Shown here piece by piece: positions 11,062-18,244 of a stretch of DNA of 64,000 nucleotides. Every line of letters starts with the position of its first letter. Within the stretch, counting starts at the first letter, position 1. Source of the DNA: Actinomycetes bacterium (GTDB taxonomy: Bacteria > Actinomycetota > Acidimicrobiia > Acidimicrobiales > Bog-793); NCBI GenBank assembly GCA_021798985.1, contig JAJZBI010000005.1:62001-126000 (forward strand), in the 5' to 3' direction. Below the pieces are notes generated by a model. It saw only the letters and a list, made by a program, of their open reading frames with translations, did not search any database and had not been told where the DNA came from. The translations under genes were made by a program, and so were the position numbers.

Positions 11062-11502
11062 ATGGCACTCACCACCCACCATTGTGACGCCCCTGCGGAT
11101 GAACCGGTGATCCGTCACCTGGCCGACGCGGTCGCGCCGCGGGCGGCTCGGACGCTCATCCGAAAGCTCCTTTGCAACGAGCCCCCCGAGGCGATCGAGG
11201 TGGCCGTCTTGCTGACGAGCGAGCTCGTGGCGAACGCCGTCGTGCACGGGCGAGGCGAGGCGGTTCTCGAGGTCACCTACGCGCCAGCGTGCGGGCTGCT
11301 GCGGGTTCGGGTGGGCGATCACAGCCACGAGGTGCCGGTCTTGCGGCACCCCTCGCTCAGCCAGGACCACGGTCGCGGCATCGCCATCGTCGAGCACTTC
11401 TCGAGCTGCTGGGGCATCGACGGCCCTGGCGCGGAGGGAAAGTGCGTCTGGTTCGAGCTCCAGCTGCCACGCGCCGAGCGCGGCGAGGGGAGCTGGAACT
11501 GA
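11062..11502 (+). CDS. RsbW-like anti-sigma regulatory factor (HATPase_c_2), stand-alone
   Basis: 146 residues from ATG 11062, with GGAG just upstream. The GHKL ATPase motifs are intact: N-box VAVLLTSELVANAVVHG (about residues 48-64) and G-box HGRGIAIVEHF near residue 103. Such single-domain proteins are serine kinases that bind sigma factors or phosphorylate STAS-domain anti-anti-sigma partners. It lies near the sigma/anti-sigma/STAS module at 11911-13473, in the opposite orientation. It may act on the STAS protein encoded there, because the RsbW-like protein of that module has a degenerate N-box. A longer start at 10936 is possible but would add a low-complexity leader. Confidence 0.8.
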   Translation: MALTTHHCDAPADEPVIRHLADAVAPRAARTLIRKLLCNEPPEAIEVAVLLTSELVANAVVHGRGEAVLEVTYAPACGLLRVRVGDHSHEVPVLRHPSLSQDHGRGIAIVEHFSSCWGIDGPGAEGKCVWFELQLPRAERGEGSWN

Positions 11503-11561
11503 TCGAGGTCCCCGAGCTTCCCTCGTCTTGGAGCCCCTTCGGGCAAGGGGCGAGGGCGCGG

Positions 11562-11590
11562 CACCGCCCGCAGCAGCGCTGCGGGCGGTG
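11562..11590. terminator. Bidirectional terminator between convergent genes
   Basis: A 13-bp perfect stem (11562-11574 with 11578-11590) has a 3-nt AGC loop. A second 7-bp hairpin lies at 11533-11551. Together they separate the plus-strand ATPase gene from the minus-strand small hydrophobic protein. Confidence 0.7.
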
Positions 11591-11649
11591 GGTGCGCCAA
11601 CAGAGCGCGCACTGGCGCCGACCTCGGCGGCGCGGGGACCGTTAGCCGG

Positions 11650-11805
11650 TCACCATCGATACCAGCTGCGCTCGGCGCCTCGGACGAAGAAGCCGATCAG
11701 CCAGAGCAGCAGCGCGATCACGGCGACGATCCACAACAGGTGGATCGCAAAGCCGAGCCCGCCGAACAACAGCACCACGGCAAGGAACAACAATGCCAAG
11801 AACAC
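11650..11805 (-). CDS. Small hydrophobic membrane protein (51 residues)
   Basis: From GTG 11805 the peptide reads MFLALLFLAVVLLFGGLGFA, then IHLLWIVAVIALLLWLIGFF, and ends VRGAERSWYRW: two membrane helices and a short basic C-terminus. This matches the short 'hydrophobic protein' family found widely in actinobacteria beside stress genes. AGGGGAGA sits 7 bp upstream of the GTG; a TTG two codons earlier would collide with that site. A GTTT-N15-GGGCAA SigB/SigF-type promoter lies 50 bp upstream, just beyond the sigma-factor terminator. It is probably a general-stress envelope protein made by the adjacent sigma factor. The molecular role is unknown. Confidence 0.75.
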   Translation of the reverse strand: MFLALLFLAVVLLFGGLGFAIHLLWIVAVIALLLWLIGFFVRGAERSWYRW

Positions 11806-11854
11806 GGTCAAGTCTCCCCTCGTCGGCGTCGAAAGACGTCACTTGATAAGACAA

Positions 11855-11879
11855 TTGCCCCGTGTCTTGCAGAAGAAAC
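11855..11879 (-). promoter_or_regulatory. SigB/SigF-type promoter
   Basis: On the minus strand GTTT (11879-11876), a 15-bp spacer and GGGCAA (11860-11855) match the consensus GTTT-N14..17-GGGTAA/T with one change. It drives the 51-residue hydrophobic protein. The GTTT overlaps the T-tract of the sigma gene's terminator. Confidence 0.5.
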
Positions 11880-11909
11880 CGCCCCCGGCGAAGATACGCC
11901 GGGGGGCGG
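11872..11909 (-). terminator. Rho-independent terminator of the sigma-factor operon
   Basis: CCGCCCCCGGCG (11879-11890) pairs with CGCCGGGGGGCGG (11897-11909, one bulged G) around a 6-nt loop. On the minus strand it is followed by TTTCTTCT. It starts directly at the sigma-factor stop codon. It is one of the few hairpins here with a T-tract. Confidence 0.75.
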
Positions 11910-11910
11910 C

Positions 11911-12663
11911 TCAGGAGTCGGCCTGGCAGGCGTCGTGCAGCTTGGCGAGGCTGCGCGCCAAAAGCCGCGAGACGTGCATCTGGCTGATGCCGATGCGCGC
12001 CGCGATCTCGGACTGGGTCAGGTCCTCGACGAAGCGCAGGTGCAAGATGAGGCGCTCGCGGCTCGGCAGCTGGGCGATGTGGGGGAGCAGCAGGTCGCGC
12101 TCGTCGATCTTGTCGTAGGCGTCGTCGTCGGCGCCGAGCCGGCTGGTGAGCGGCTCGCCCTCGGGTCCGGGGGTGTCGAGGGACGCCGAGCGGTAGGCAT
12201 GGCCGGCCTCGAGCGCCTCCAGCACCTCTTCTTCGGATGCGCCCGTCTCGTTCGCGAGCTCCTTGACCGTCGGCGAGCGGCCGAGGCGCTGGGACAGCTC
12301 GTCGACCACCTGGCCGAGGCCGAGGTAGAGCTCCTGCACGCGCCGCGGGGCGCGCACGGACCAGCCCTTATCCCGAAAGTGGCGCTTCAGCTCGCCGACG
12401 ATCGTCTTGGAGGCGTAGGCCGCGAACTCGAAGCCGAGGTCGGGGTCGAAGCCATCGACCGCCTTGATCAGGCCGATCGAGCCCGCCTGGACGAGATCGT
12501 CGTAAGCCTCGCTGCGGCGCATGAAGCGACGGGCGAGGTGCTCGACGAGGTCGAGGTGGGCGGCGATGATCTCGTCGCGCAGCTCCTTGTCCCGCGTGCG
12601 GGCGTACTCGCGCAGCTTGTCGTTGAGCTCCTCGCTGCGACCGGCCGAGGTGAGGACCGCCAT
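11911..12663 (-). CDS. RNA polymerase sigma factor, SigB/SigF/SigG family
   Basis: 250 residues from ATG 12663, chosen because it overlaps the upstream anti-sigma stop (ATGA). Region 2 is clear: HLDLVEHLARRFMRRSEAYDDLVQAGSIGLIKAVDGFDPDLGFEFAAYA, then GELKRHFRDKGWSVRAPRRVQEL. Region 3 follows, and region 4 ends with EDLTQSEIAARIGISQMHVSRLLARSLAKL. This domain set (2, 3 and 4, no region 1) marks the general-stress/sporulation group. It is encoded behind its likely anti-sigma factor and an STAS protein, the standard partner-switching set. Likely targets include the small hydrophobic protein downstream, whose promoter fits this class. Confidence 0.93.
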   Translation of the reverse strand: MAVLTSAGRSEELNDKLREYARTRDKELRDEIIAAHLDLVEHLARRFMRRSEAYDDLVQAGSIGLIKAVDGFDPDLGFEFAAYASKTIVGELKRHFRDKGWSVRAPRRVQELYLGLGQVVDELSQRLGRSPTVKELANETGASEEEVLEALEAGHAYRSASLDTPGPEGEPLTSRLGADDDAYDKIDERDLLLPHIAQLPSRERLILHLRFVEDLTQSEIAARIGISQMHVSRLLARSLAKLHDACQADS

Positions 12664-13106
12664 CAAGACCCGGAGTCGCGGCGCATGACGAGCCAACCGC
12701 GACGCCGTCCCTCCTTCACCTCCTCGATCGCGTGCTCATCGACGAGCGCCTCCAAGATGCGCGCCGAGAGCTCCAAGGACTGCAGGTCGTCCTCGTCGCT
12801 CGCATCGAGCACGGGGAACACCGAGCAGATGACGTACACCGAGCGGTCATCTGAGCGGTAGTCGAGGTGCAGCCGGCTGTTGGCGCTCGCCTGCACGGCG
12901 CAGGAGGTGCACAGCTCGTCGATCGAGAGCCGCAGGTCCTCGAGCTGGTCGACGCTGAAGTCGAGGCGTGCCGCGATGGCGCTCGCGGTCATGCGGGCGA
13001 GCGCCCACAGCTCGGGACGGACGGGCAGCACGAGCTCGACGTGCTCGAGCTCGTCGCTCGGCCCGGTCCAGCCCGGCAGGTCACTTGCTAATGGGTGTTC
13101 GCTCAT
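12663..13106 (-). CDS. RsbW-like anti-sigma factor with degenerate ATPase motifs
   Basis: 147 residues. The fold pattern of RsbW is recognisable (ELVLPVRPELWALARMTASAIAARLDFSVDQLEDLRLSIDELCTSC). However, the N-box reads SIDELCTS, where the usual E-A-x-T-N has an Asn that binds Mg-ATP; here Ser takes its place. The glycine-rich G-box (GRGL) is also missing, replaced by LELSARILEALVDE. It probably still binds the sigma factor encoded next, with which it overlaps by ATGA, but kinase activity on the STAS protein is doubtful. Context between STAS and sigma genes supports the anti-sigma call. Confidence 0.8.
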   Translation of the reverse strand: MSEHPLASDLPGWTGPSDELEHVELVLPVRPELWALARMTASAIAARLDFSVDQLEDLRLSIDELCTSCAVQASANSRLHLDYRSDDRSVYVICSVFPVLDASDEDDLQSLELSARILEALVDEHAIEEVKEGRRRGWLVMRRDSGS

Positions 13107-13134
13107 GTGCGTGCCGTTCTATCGGGAGCGTCGC

Positions 13135-13473
13135 TCAGGCGAGCGCTTCGTCGAGGCTGGGGAAGACGGAGAAGACCGTGGACAGGCCGGTCACCTCGAG
13201 GACCTTGGAGACCTGTGGCCGCGTCACGACGAGGCGGAGGTCGCCCCCCGCATCGCTCTCTCGGACGCGCTTCAGCGCGGCGACGAGCACGCCGAGCCCG
13301 GTCGAATCGAGGAAGGTGACCTCGGACAGGTCGACGACCACCTTGGCCGAATCGGGCAGCTCATAGAGGCGCTGACGCAACGCCGGTGCGGTGGACACAT
13401 CGACCTCGCCCTCGGCGCTCACCACGCTGGCGCCGGCCTGCTCACGCACCTTGACCTGGAACAGCTCGTCCAT
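13135..13473 (-). CDS. STAS-domain anti-sigma factor antagonist (RsbV-like)
   Basis: 112 residues from ATG 13473, preceded by CAGGGGG; the longer frame from 13560 lacks a ribosome site. The STAS core reads VVSAEGEVDVSTAPALRQRL and VVVDLSEVTFLDSTGLGVLVAALKR. The DSTGLG loop carries the Ser that RsbW-type kinases phosphorylate. Unphosphorylated protein sequesters the anti-sigma factor and frees the sigma factor. It is first gene of the STAS - anti-sigma - sigma cluster on the minus strand, with 28 bp to the next gene. Confidence 0.92.
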   Translation of the reverse strand: MDELFQVKVREQAGASVVSAEGEVDVSTAPALRQRLYELPDSAKVVVDLSEVTFLDSTGLGVLVAALKRVRESDAGGDLRLVVTRPQVSKVLEVTGLSTVFSVFPSLDEALA

Positions 13474-13552
13474 GAAGCCCCCTGCGACTCGATTGCCTGA
13501 TTGGTTGACTGCTCTCGCCGGGCCCGTGAGCTGCACGAACGGGCCACGACGC

Positions 13553-13578
13553 GTTTTCACCCCCGGAGCGCCGGGTAG
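13553..13578 (+). promoter_or_regulatory. Candidate SigB/SigF-type promoter on the plus strand
   Basis: GTTT (13553-13556), a 16-bp spacer and GGGTAG (13573-13578) match the stress-sigma consensus. It faces away from the sigma module, towards a possible small ORF at 13644 and the ABC exporter at 14018. Confidence 0.4.
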
Positions 13579-13643
13579 CGCCCAAGTGGCGTAGCCATCA
13601 CGGTACCGGTCTCATGCGATGCGCTGCGCGCTGGAGGAAGCTG

Positions 13644-13934
13644 ATGAATGGATATTCCGAAAACGAGGAGCGGACCGAGCACGCGAGCCCTGCGCCGCAA
13701 GAGGGCGAAGAGCGTGGCGCGGGGCGCCCGAGGCGCTCGATGCGGTCGACCAAGGCGGACACGGGTCCGGTGATCGCCGCTGCGGTGGTCCGGATCTCCT
13801 CGGCCGTGCGTCCCGAGACGCGCCCGGGAGAGGGGTGGCCCCGCGATCGCGCCGGCGTCGCGCTGCAGATGGTCTCCGCGCCCGCGCGCGCTCATGGCGG
13901 TCGCCACGAGTCGCGCCGCCAAGGAGCGGCCTGA
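13644..13934 (+). CDS. Possible small hydrophilic protein (96 residues)
   Basis: GGAGGA (13633-13638) lies 5 bp before ATG 13644, an unusually good ribosome site. A stress-sigma-type promoter lies about 65 bp upstream. The product starts MNGYSENEERTEHASPAPQE, is rich in Arg, Glu and Ala, and has a short central Val/Ala/Ile stretch. It matches no family I recognise. A second ATG four bases later (13648) in another frame would give an Arg-rich 41-residue peptide from the same site. Other frames across this stretch are also open, as expected at this GC content, so the call rests on the promoter and ribosome site. Confidence 0.3.
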   Translation: MNGYSENEERTEHASPAPQEGEERGAGRPRRSMRSTKADTGPVIAAAVVRISSAVRPETRPGEGWPRDRAGVALQMVSAPARAHGGRHESRRQGAA

Positions 13935-14017
13935 TCCAAACCACGGCCTGCCCGGCGTCGCCGGGCACTTGGAGGGCTGGCTTCGGGCTCCCGTGGCGTT
14001 GGCTACGGTGAACCTCC

Positions 14018-14953
14018 ATGTCGCTGCTGTCGGACACCGTGGTCCATGCCCGCCAGCTGACCAAGCGGTTCGGTGACTTCACCGCCGTCGGCGGCATCGA
14101 CTTCTCCATCTCTCGGGGGGAATTCTTCGGGTTTCTCGGTCCGAACGGGGCCGGCAAGACCTCGACCATGCGCATGGTCGCGTGCATGTCGCCGCGCTCA
14201 GACGGCGAGCTGTTGGTGCGCGGCATGGACCCTGCGCACCACGGCCCCGAGATCCGCTCGGGCATCGGACTCGTGCCCCAGGAGGACGCGCTCGACACCG
14301 AGCTGACGGTGCTCGACAACCTCTTGCTCTATGGCCGCTATTTCGGGTTGCCGCGCAAGGTTGTGCGCGAGCGGGCGCATGCATTGCTGGCTTTCGCCCA
14401 GCTCGAGGACCGCGCCGGGGCGAAGGTCGACGCGCTGTCGGGCGGGATGCGCCGGCGGCTCGTGATCGCGCGGGCCCTGATCTCTCGGCCGGAGCTCGTC
14501 ATCTTGGACGAACCGACCACCGGGCTCGACCCCCAGGCGCGCCACCTCGTCTGGGAGCGCCTCTACCAGCTCAAGCAGCAAGGTGTGACGCTCATCTTGA
14601 CGACGCACTACATGGACGAGGCCGAGCAGCTCTGCGATCGGCTGGTCGTGATGGACCGCGGCCAGATTGCCGCCGAGGGTGCGCCCCGGGCGCTGATCGC
14701 CAAGTACTCGAGTCGCGAGGTGCTCGAGCTGCGCTTGGAGGCGGCCGACCGGCCACGCGCGCTCGGCGTGCTGCGCGAGCACGCCGAGCGCGTCGAGGAG
14801 CTCACCGATCGGCTGTGCTGCTACGGCGATGACGGGGATCGGCTGCTCGAGCTCGTCCAGCACGCCGGGGTGCGCCCCCAGGGCGTCCTCGTGCGCCGCG
14901 GCTCGCTCGAGGACGTGTTCTTGCGCCTCACCGGCCGCAGCCTGGTCGATTGA
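14018..14953 (+). CDS. ABC exporter ATP-binding protein, DrrA/NodI type
   Basis: 311 residues. Walker A GPNGAGKTS is near residue 44, the signature LSGGMRRRL near 142, Walker B LVILDEPTTGLD near 162, and the H-loop LTTHYMDEAEQLCDR. MDEAE and the C-terminal domain of about 80 residues are typical of DrrA-like drug and polysaccharide exporters. The start is taken as ATG 14018; upstream sequence has no better in-frame start. It overlaps the following permease gene (stop TGA and ATG share a base) and forms an exporter with the two permeases behind it. Substrate unknown. Confidence 0.93.
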   Translation: MSLLSDTVVHARQLTKRFGDFTAVGGIDFSISRGEFFGFLGPNGAGKTSTMRMVACMSPRSDGELLVRGMDPAHHGPEIRSGIGLVPQEDALDTELTVLDNLLLYGRYFGLPRKVVRERAHALLAFAQLEDRAGAKVDALSGGMRRRLVIARALISRPELVILDEPTTGLDPQARHLVWERLYQLKQQGVTLILTTHYMDEAEQLCDRLVVMDRGQIAAEGAPRALIAKYSSREVLELRLEAADRPRALGVLREHAERVEELTDRLCCYGDDGDRLLELVQHAGVRPQGVLVRRGSLEDVFLRLTGRSLVD

Positions 14954-15783
14954 TGGCCGACGCGCTCGCCGCGCCGTCCGCGCCACTCGCGCGCCCACGC
15001 GCCCTGTCGTGGCGCGCCTTGCGCTTTTGGTGCTTCCGCTGGAGCCGCACCTGGCGCTCGACGCTCGCCGGCAACGTCGTCTACCCCCTCGTCTACCTAG
15101 CGGCGATCGGCATTGGGCTCGGGCACCTCGTCAACCACCACCTCGCCGCCGACCACGGCGCCGGCACGATCGGGGGGGTCAGCTACCTCGCCTTCGTCAC
15201 GCCGGGGATCCTCGCTGCCTCGATGATGCAGATCGCGGTGCACGAGGCGACCTATCCGGTGATGGGCGCTATTCGCTGGGACTACGCCTATCTCGGCCAG
15301 CTCGCCTCGCCGCTGCGCATCGGCGACATCGTCTTTGGCCACCTCGGCTTCATCGGGGTGCGGGCGCTGTTTGCCTCCTCCTTCTTCCTCGCCGTCGCTG
15401 CGGCCTTCGGGGCGCTGTCGTCTCCTGAGGCGATCGTCGGCGTCCCGATCGCCATCGTGGTGGCGCTGGCCTTCGGCGCCCCGGTGGCGGCGTTCGCGGT
15501 CACGAGGGACAACGACTCTGCGTTCTCAAGCATCCAGCGCCTCGGCGTCGTGCCGCTCTTCCTCTTCTCGGGTTGCTTCTTCCCGATCGGCGAGCTGCCC
15601 GAGGTGCTGCGCGTGCTGGCGGTTTGCACCCCGCTGTACCAAGGCGTGGTGCTGGAGCGCGCCTGCTCGCTCGGGACGCTCGGCGCACCGGAGAATCTCG
15701 CGCATGGCGCCTACCTGCTCGTGATGGCCACCGGCGGCTTCCTGGTCGCCCGCCGCACCTACCAGCACCGCCTCGCAAGATGA
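14953..15783 (+). CDS. ABC-2 type transporter permease
   Basis: 276 residues from ATG 14953, which overlaps the ATPase stop (TGATG); a TTG at 14950 is less likely. The ABC-2 membrane domain has about six helices. It includes YLAFVTPGILAASMMQIAVHEATYPVMGAI and the late helix PLFLFSGCFFPIGELPEVLRVLAVCTPLYQGV, a family hallmark (F-S-G-x-F-[YF]-P-[IL]). It is followed, with an ATGA overlap, by a second, related permease. The two probably form a heterodimer driven by the upstream ATPase, as in NodJ/DrrB-like exporters. Confidence 0.9.
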   Translation: MADALAAPSAPLARPRALSWRALRFWCFRWSRTWRSTLAGNVVYPLVYLAAIGIGLGHLVNHHLAADHGAGTIGGVSYLAFVTPGILAASMMQIAVHEATYPVMGAIRWDYAYLGQLASPLRIGDIVFGHLGFIGVRALFASSFFLAVAAAFGALSSPEAIVGVPIAIVVALAFGAPVAAFAVTRDNDSAFSSIQRLGVVPLFLFSGCFFPIGELPEVLRVLAVCTPLYQGVVLERACSLGTLGAPENLAHGAYLLVMATGGFLVARRTYQHRLAR

Positions 15784-16649
15784 GCGAGCGGGGACCCATG
15801 GCCTTGGCGGAGGCGGGCTCGGCGGGCGCCGAGCTCGATCCGCGGGGGCGGTTCGTCGCGCCGTGGCGACTGACGCCGGTCCTGCCGAGTCCCGACCGGG
15901 CGGCGCGGGTGATCTCGCGCAACATCCGCGTCTATCGCCGCGGTTGGGTCTATTTGATCTCGGGCTTCGTCGAGCCCTTCTTGTACCTGTTGAGCATGGG
16001 CGTTGGCCTCAGCCACCTGGTCGGTGGGCTCAGCGTGGGCAACAAGGCGGTGACCTACGCGCAGTTCGTCGCGCCCGGGCTGCTCGCGGCCCAGGCGATG
16101 AATGGTGCCATCTTCGACAGCACCTACAACCTCTACTACAAGCTCAAGTACGCCCATACCTACGAAGCGGTGCTTGCCACGCCGATCAGCACCTCGGATC
16201 TCGCGCTCGGCGAGCTCGGCTGGGCGGTGCTGCGCGGCACGATCTACGCGGCGGCCTTCCTCGCGGTGATGGCCGGGCTCGGCATGGTCGACTCCTACTG
16301 GGCGATCGCCTGCTTGCCGGTGGCGACGCTCTTGAGCTTTTGCTTCGCCGGCCTTGGGATGGCGGTCACCTCCTACATGCGCAGCTGGCAGGACCTCGAC
16401 ACCGCCGCGCTCGCCCTCTTGCCCCTCTTTTTGTTCTCGGGCACCTTCTACCCGCTGTCGGTGTACCCGGGCGCGCTGGCCTGGCTGGTGCGGGTCAGCC
16501 CCCTCTACCAGGGCGTCGACGTGATCCGCTCGCTCGACGTCGGTGCCGTGTCGGTCGGGCTGATCTGGCATGTCGCCGAGCTGTCGGCGCTCGGCGTCCT
16601 CGGCCTCGTGCTCGCCGGCCGACGCCTCCAGGCCCTGCTCGCCCCCTGA
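15780..16649 (+). CDS. ABC-2 type transporter permease (second subunit)
   Basis: 289 residues from ATG 15780 (ATGA overlap with the preceding stop). It has an N-terminal cytoplasmic segment of about 40 residues, then helices such as GWVYLISGFVEPFLYLLSMGVGLSHLV and the hallmark LFLFSGTFYPLSVYPGALAWLVRVSPLYQGVDVIR. It is clearly related to the previous permease, suggesting ancient duplication. With that protein and the ATPase at 14018 it forms an exporter of a hydrophobic or lipid-linked compound; the substrate cannot be read from sequence. Confidence 0.9.
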   Translation: MSERGPMALAEAGSAGAELDPRGRFVAPWRLTPVLPSPDRAARVISRNIRVYRRGWVYLISGFVEPFLYLLSMGVGLSHLVGGLSVGNKAVTYAQFVAPGLLAAQAMNGAIFDSTYNLYYKLKYAHTYEAVLATPISTSDLALGELGWAVLRGTIYAAAFLAVMAGLGMVDSYWAIACLPVATLLSFCFAGLGMAVTSYMRSWQDLDTAALALLPLFLFSGTFYPLSVYPGALAWLVRVSPLYQGVDVIRSLDVGAVSVGLIWHVAELSALGVLGLVLAGRRLQALLAP

Positions 16650-16839
16650 GCGCCGCCGAGGGGCGCGTCGCCTGGGCGATGGGTCCGGATGGGGGCGGTG
16701 GGCCTCTTGTTTGAGGTCATGCGCGGCGGGTAGCCAGGACAGCCAGGTAGCCCAACGTGACCGTCGTGGCCCGGCGATATCCGGTCGATGACCCGCGACG
16801 TCGCGATCCGCCCAGCGCGAGTTAGAGAAGAAGGGGTCG

Positions 16840-18240
16840 ATGATCAGCTTTGTCCGGGAGTTGGCCCGGCCGAAGAACCGCTACGTGGCGGGCATCGCCG
16901 TGCTGGCAGCGATCGGCGGCTTCCTGTTCGGTTTCGACACCGGCGTGGTCGGAAGTGCCGAGCCGTTTTTCGCCAAGGCGCTCCACATCGGCTCGTTCGG
17001 AGAATCCTGGGTCGTGGGCTCCTTGCTCCTCGGTGCGATCTGCGGCGCCGCGCTCGCGGGATGGCTGGCGGAGGCGATCAGTCGCAAGTGGACCAAGTTC
17101 GGCGGGGGATGCCTGTTCGTGCTCGCCGCGCTCGGGTCGGCGGCCGCGCCGAACGTCGAGCTCGTCTGCGCGGCGCGCTTTGTGTTGGGGGTGGCGGTCG
17201 GCAGCGCCTCCTTCGTCGCCCCGATGTACATCTCCGAGCAGTCGCCGAAGTCGCTGCGCGGTGGCATGACGGCGCTGAATCAGGTGATGATCGCGTTCGG
17301 CATCTTCGTCGCCTACCTGTCCGACTACGGCCTGAGTGGCATCGGGGCGCAGAACTGGCGCTGGATGTTCGCCGTCGAGGCGATCCCCGGCCTGGCGCTG
17401 GCAATCGCCATGGTGATCGTCCCCCACACCCCGCGGTGGCTGCTCGAGCGCGGGCGGGAGGACGAGGCCCGGGCGGTGCTCGCGAAGACGCGCGATCGCG
17501 ACGAGATCGACGACGAAGTCGGTGAGATCCAAGACGTCGTCAACGCGCAGCGCAGCACCAAGCTCGGCGAGCTGATCGGCCCGCGGCTTCGCCCGATGGT
17601 GCTCGTCGGCATCATCCTCGCGTTCTTGCAGCAGGCGGTCGGGATCAACGCCGTCATCTACTTCGGTGCGAGCGTGCTCAAGTTCATGGGCGCGACGACC
17701 AACACCGCGGTCTACGAAGCGATCAGCCTCGGCGTCGTGAACTTCCTCGGGGCGCTCGTTGCGGCATTGCTATTGGACTGGGTGGGCCGCCGCGTGCTGT
17801 TGATCATCGGGAGCGCCGGAATGGTCACCTCGCTCGGGGCGCTCGGGTGGTACTTCTCTACCGGCCACAGCTTCCAGCACAACGAGGCGTGGGTGGGCCT
17901 CGTCTGCGTGCTCGGCTTCCTCGCCTTCTTCGAGATCAGCCTGGGACCGGTGTTCTGGCTGATGATCGCCGAGCTGTACCCGCTTGGCATCCGCTCCAAG
18001 GCGATGGCCAGCGCGACGATGGTCAACTGGACCGCCAACTTCCTCGTGTCCTACTTCTTCTTGTCGCTCACCAAGGGCATCGGCAAGGACGGCACGTTCT
18101 GGCTCTTTGGCGGTTTCGCCCTCCTCGCGGTGCTCTACAGCATGTTCCGGGTGCCAGAGACCAAGAACCGCTCGCTCGAGGAGATCGAGCAAGAGCTCGG
18201 GGCGCACGAGGAAGGTGCCGCCAACCACGTCGCCGCGTAG
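16840..18240 (+). CDS. Sugar porter, major facilitator superfamily
   Basis: 466 residues, with AGAAGAAGGGG just before ATG 16840. Twelve membrane helices are expected. Sugar-porter motifs are visible: GFLFGFDTGVVGSAEPFF in helix 1, HTPRWLLERGRE after helix 6 (usual PESPRWL), QQAVGINAVIYFGA in helix 7 (substrate-binding QQxxGxN), DWVGRR between helices 8 and 9, and PETKNRSLEEIE at the C-terminus. It is a proton-sugar symporter or uniporter for a monosaccharide. Its stop is 4 bp from the stop of the convergent LacI regulator, which lies within a beta-galactoside/cellobiose-type locus. Confidence 0.94.
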   Translation: MISFVRELARPKNRYVAGIAVLAAIGGFLFGFDTGVVGSAEPFFAKALHIGSFGESWVVGSLLLGAICGAALAGWLAEAISRKWTKFGGGCLFVLAALGSAAAPNVELVCAARFVLGVAVGSASFVAPMYISEQSPKSLRGGMTALNQVMIAFGIFVAYLSDYGLSGIGAQNWRWMFAVEAIPGLALAIAMVIVPHTPRWLLERGREDEARAVLAKTRDRDEIDDEVGEIQDVVNAQRSTKLGELIGPRLRPMVLVGIILAFLQQAVGINAVIYFGASVLKFMGATTNTAVYEAISLGVVNFLGALVAALLLDWVGRRVLLIIGSAGMVTSLGALGWYFSTGHSFQHNEAWVGLVCVLGFLAFFEISLGPVFWLMIAELYPLGIRSKAMASATMVNWTANFLVSYFFLSLTKGIGKDGTFWLFGGFALLAVLYSMFRVPETKNRSLEEIEQELGAHEEGAANHVAA

Positions 18241-18244
18241 GGCG

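Noticed and set aside
10680-11075. Pro-rich minus-strand ORF (131 residues) upstream of the YihY-like gene
   Set aside because: It is the antisense of a GGX low-complexity tract, has no ribosome site, and overlaps the start of the RsbW-like ATPase gene.
16650-16839. Possible small RNA or gene between the ABC exporter and sugar porter
   Set aside because: Only short imperfect repeats (GTAGCCAGGACAGCCAGGTAG) were seen, with no terminator or clear reading frame.
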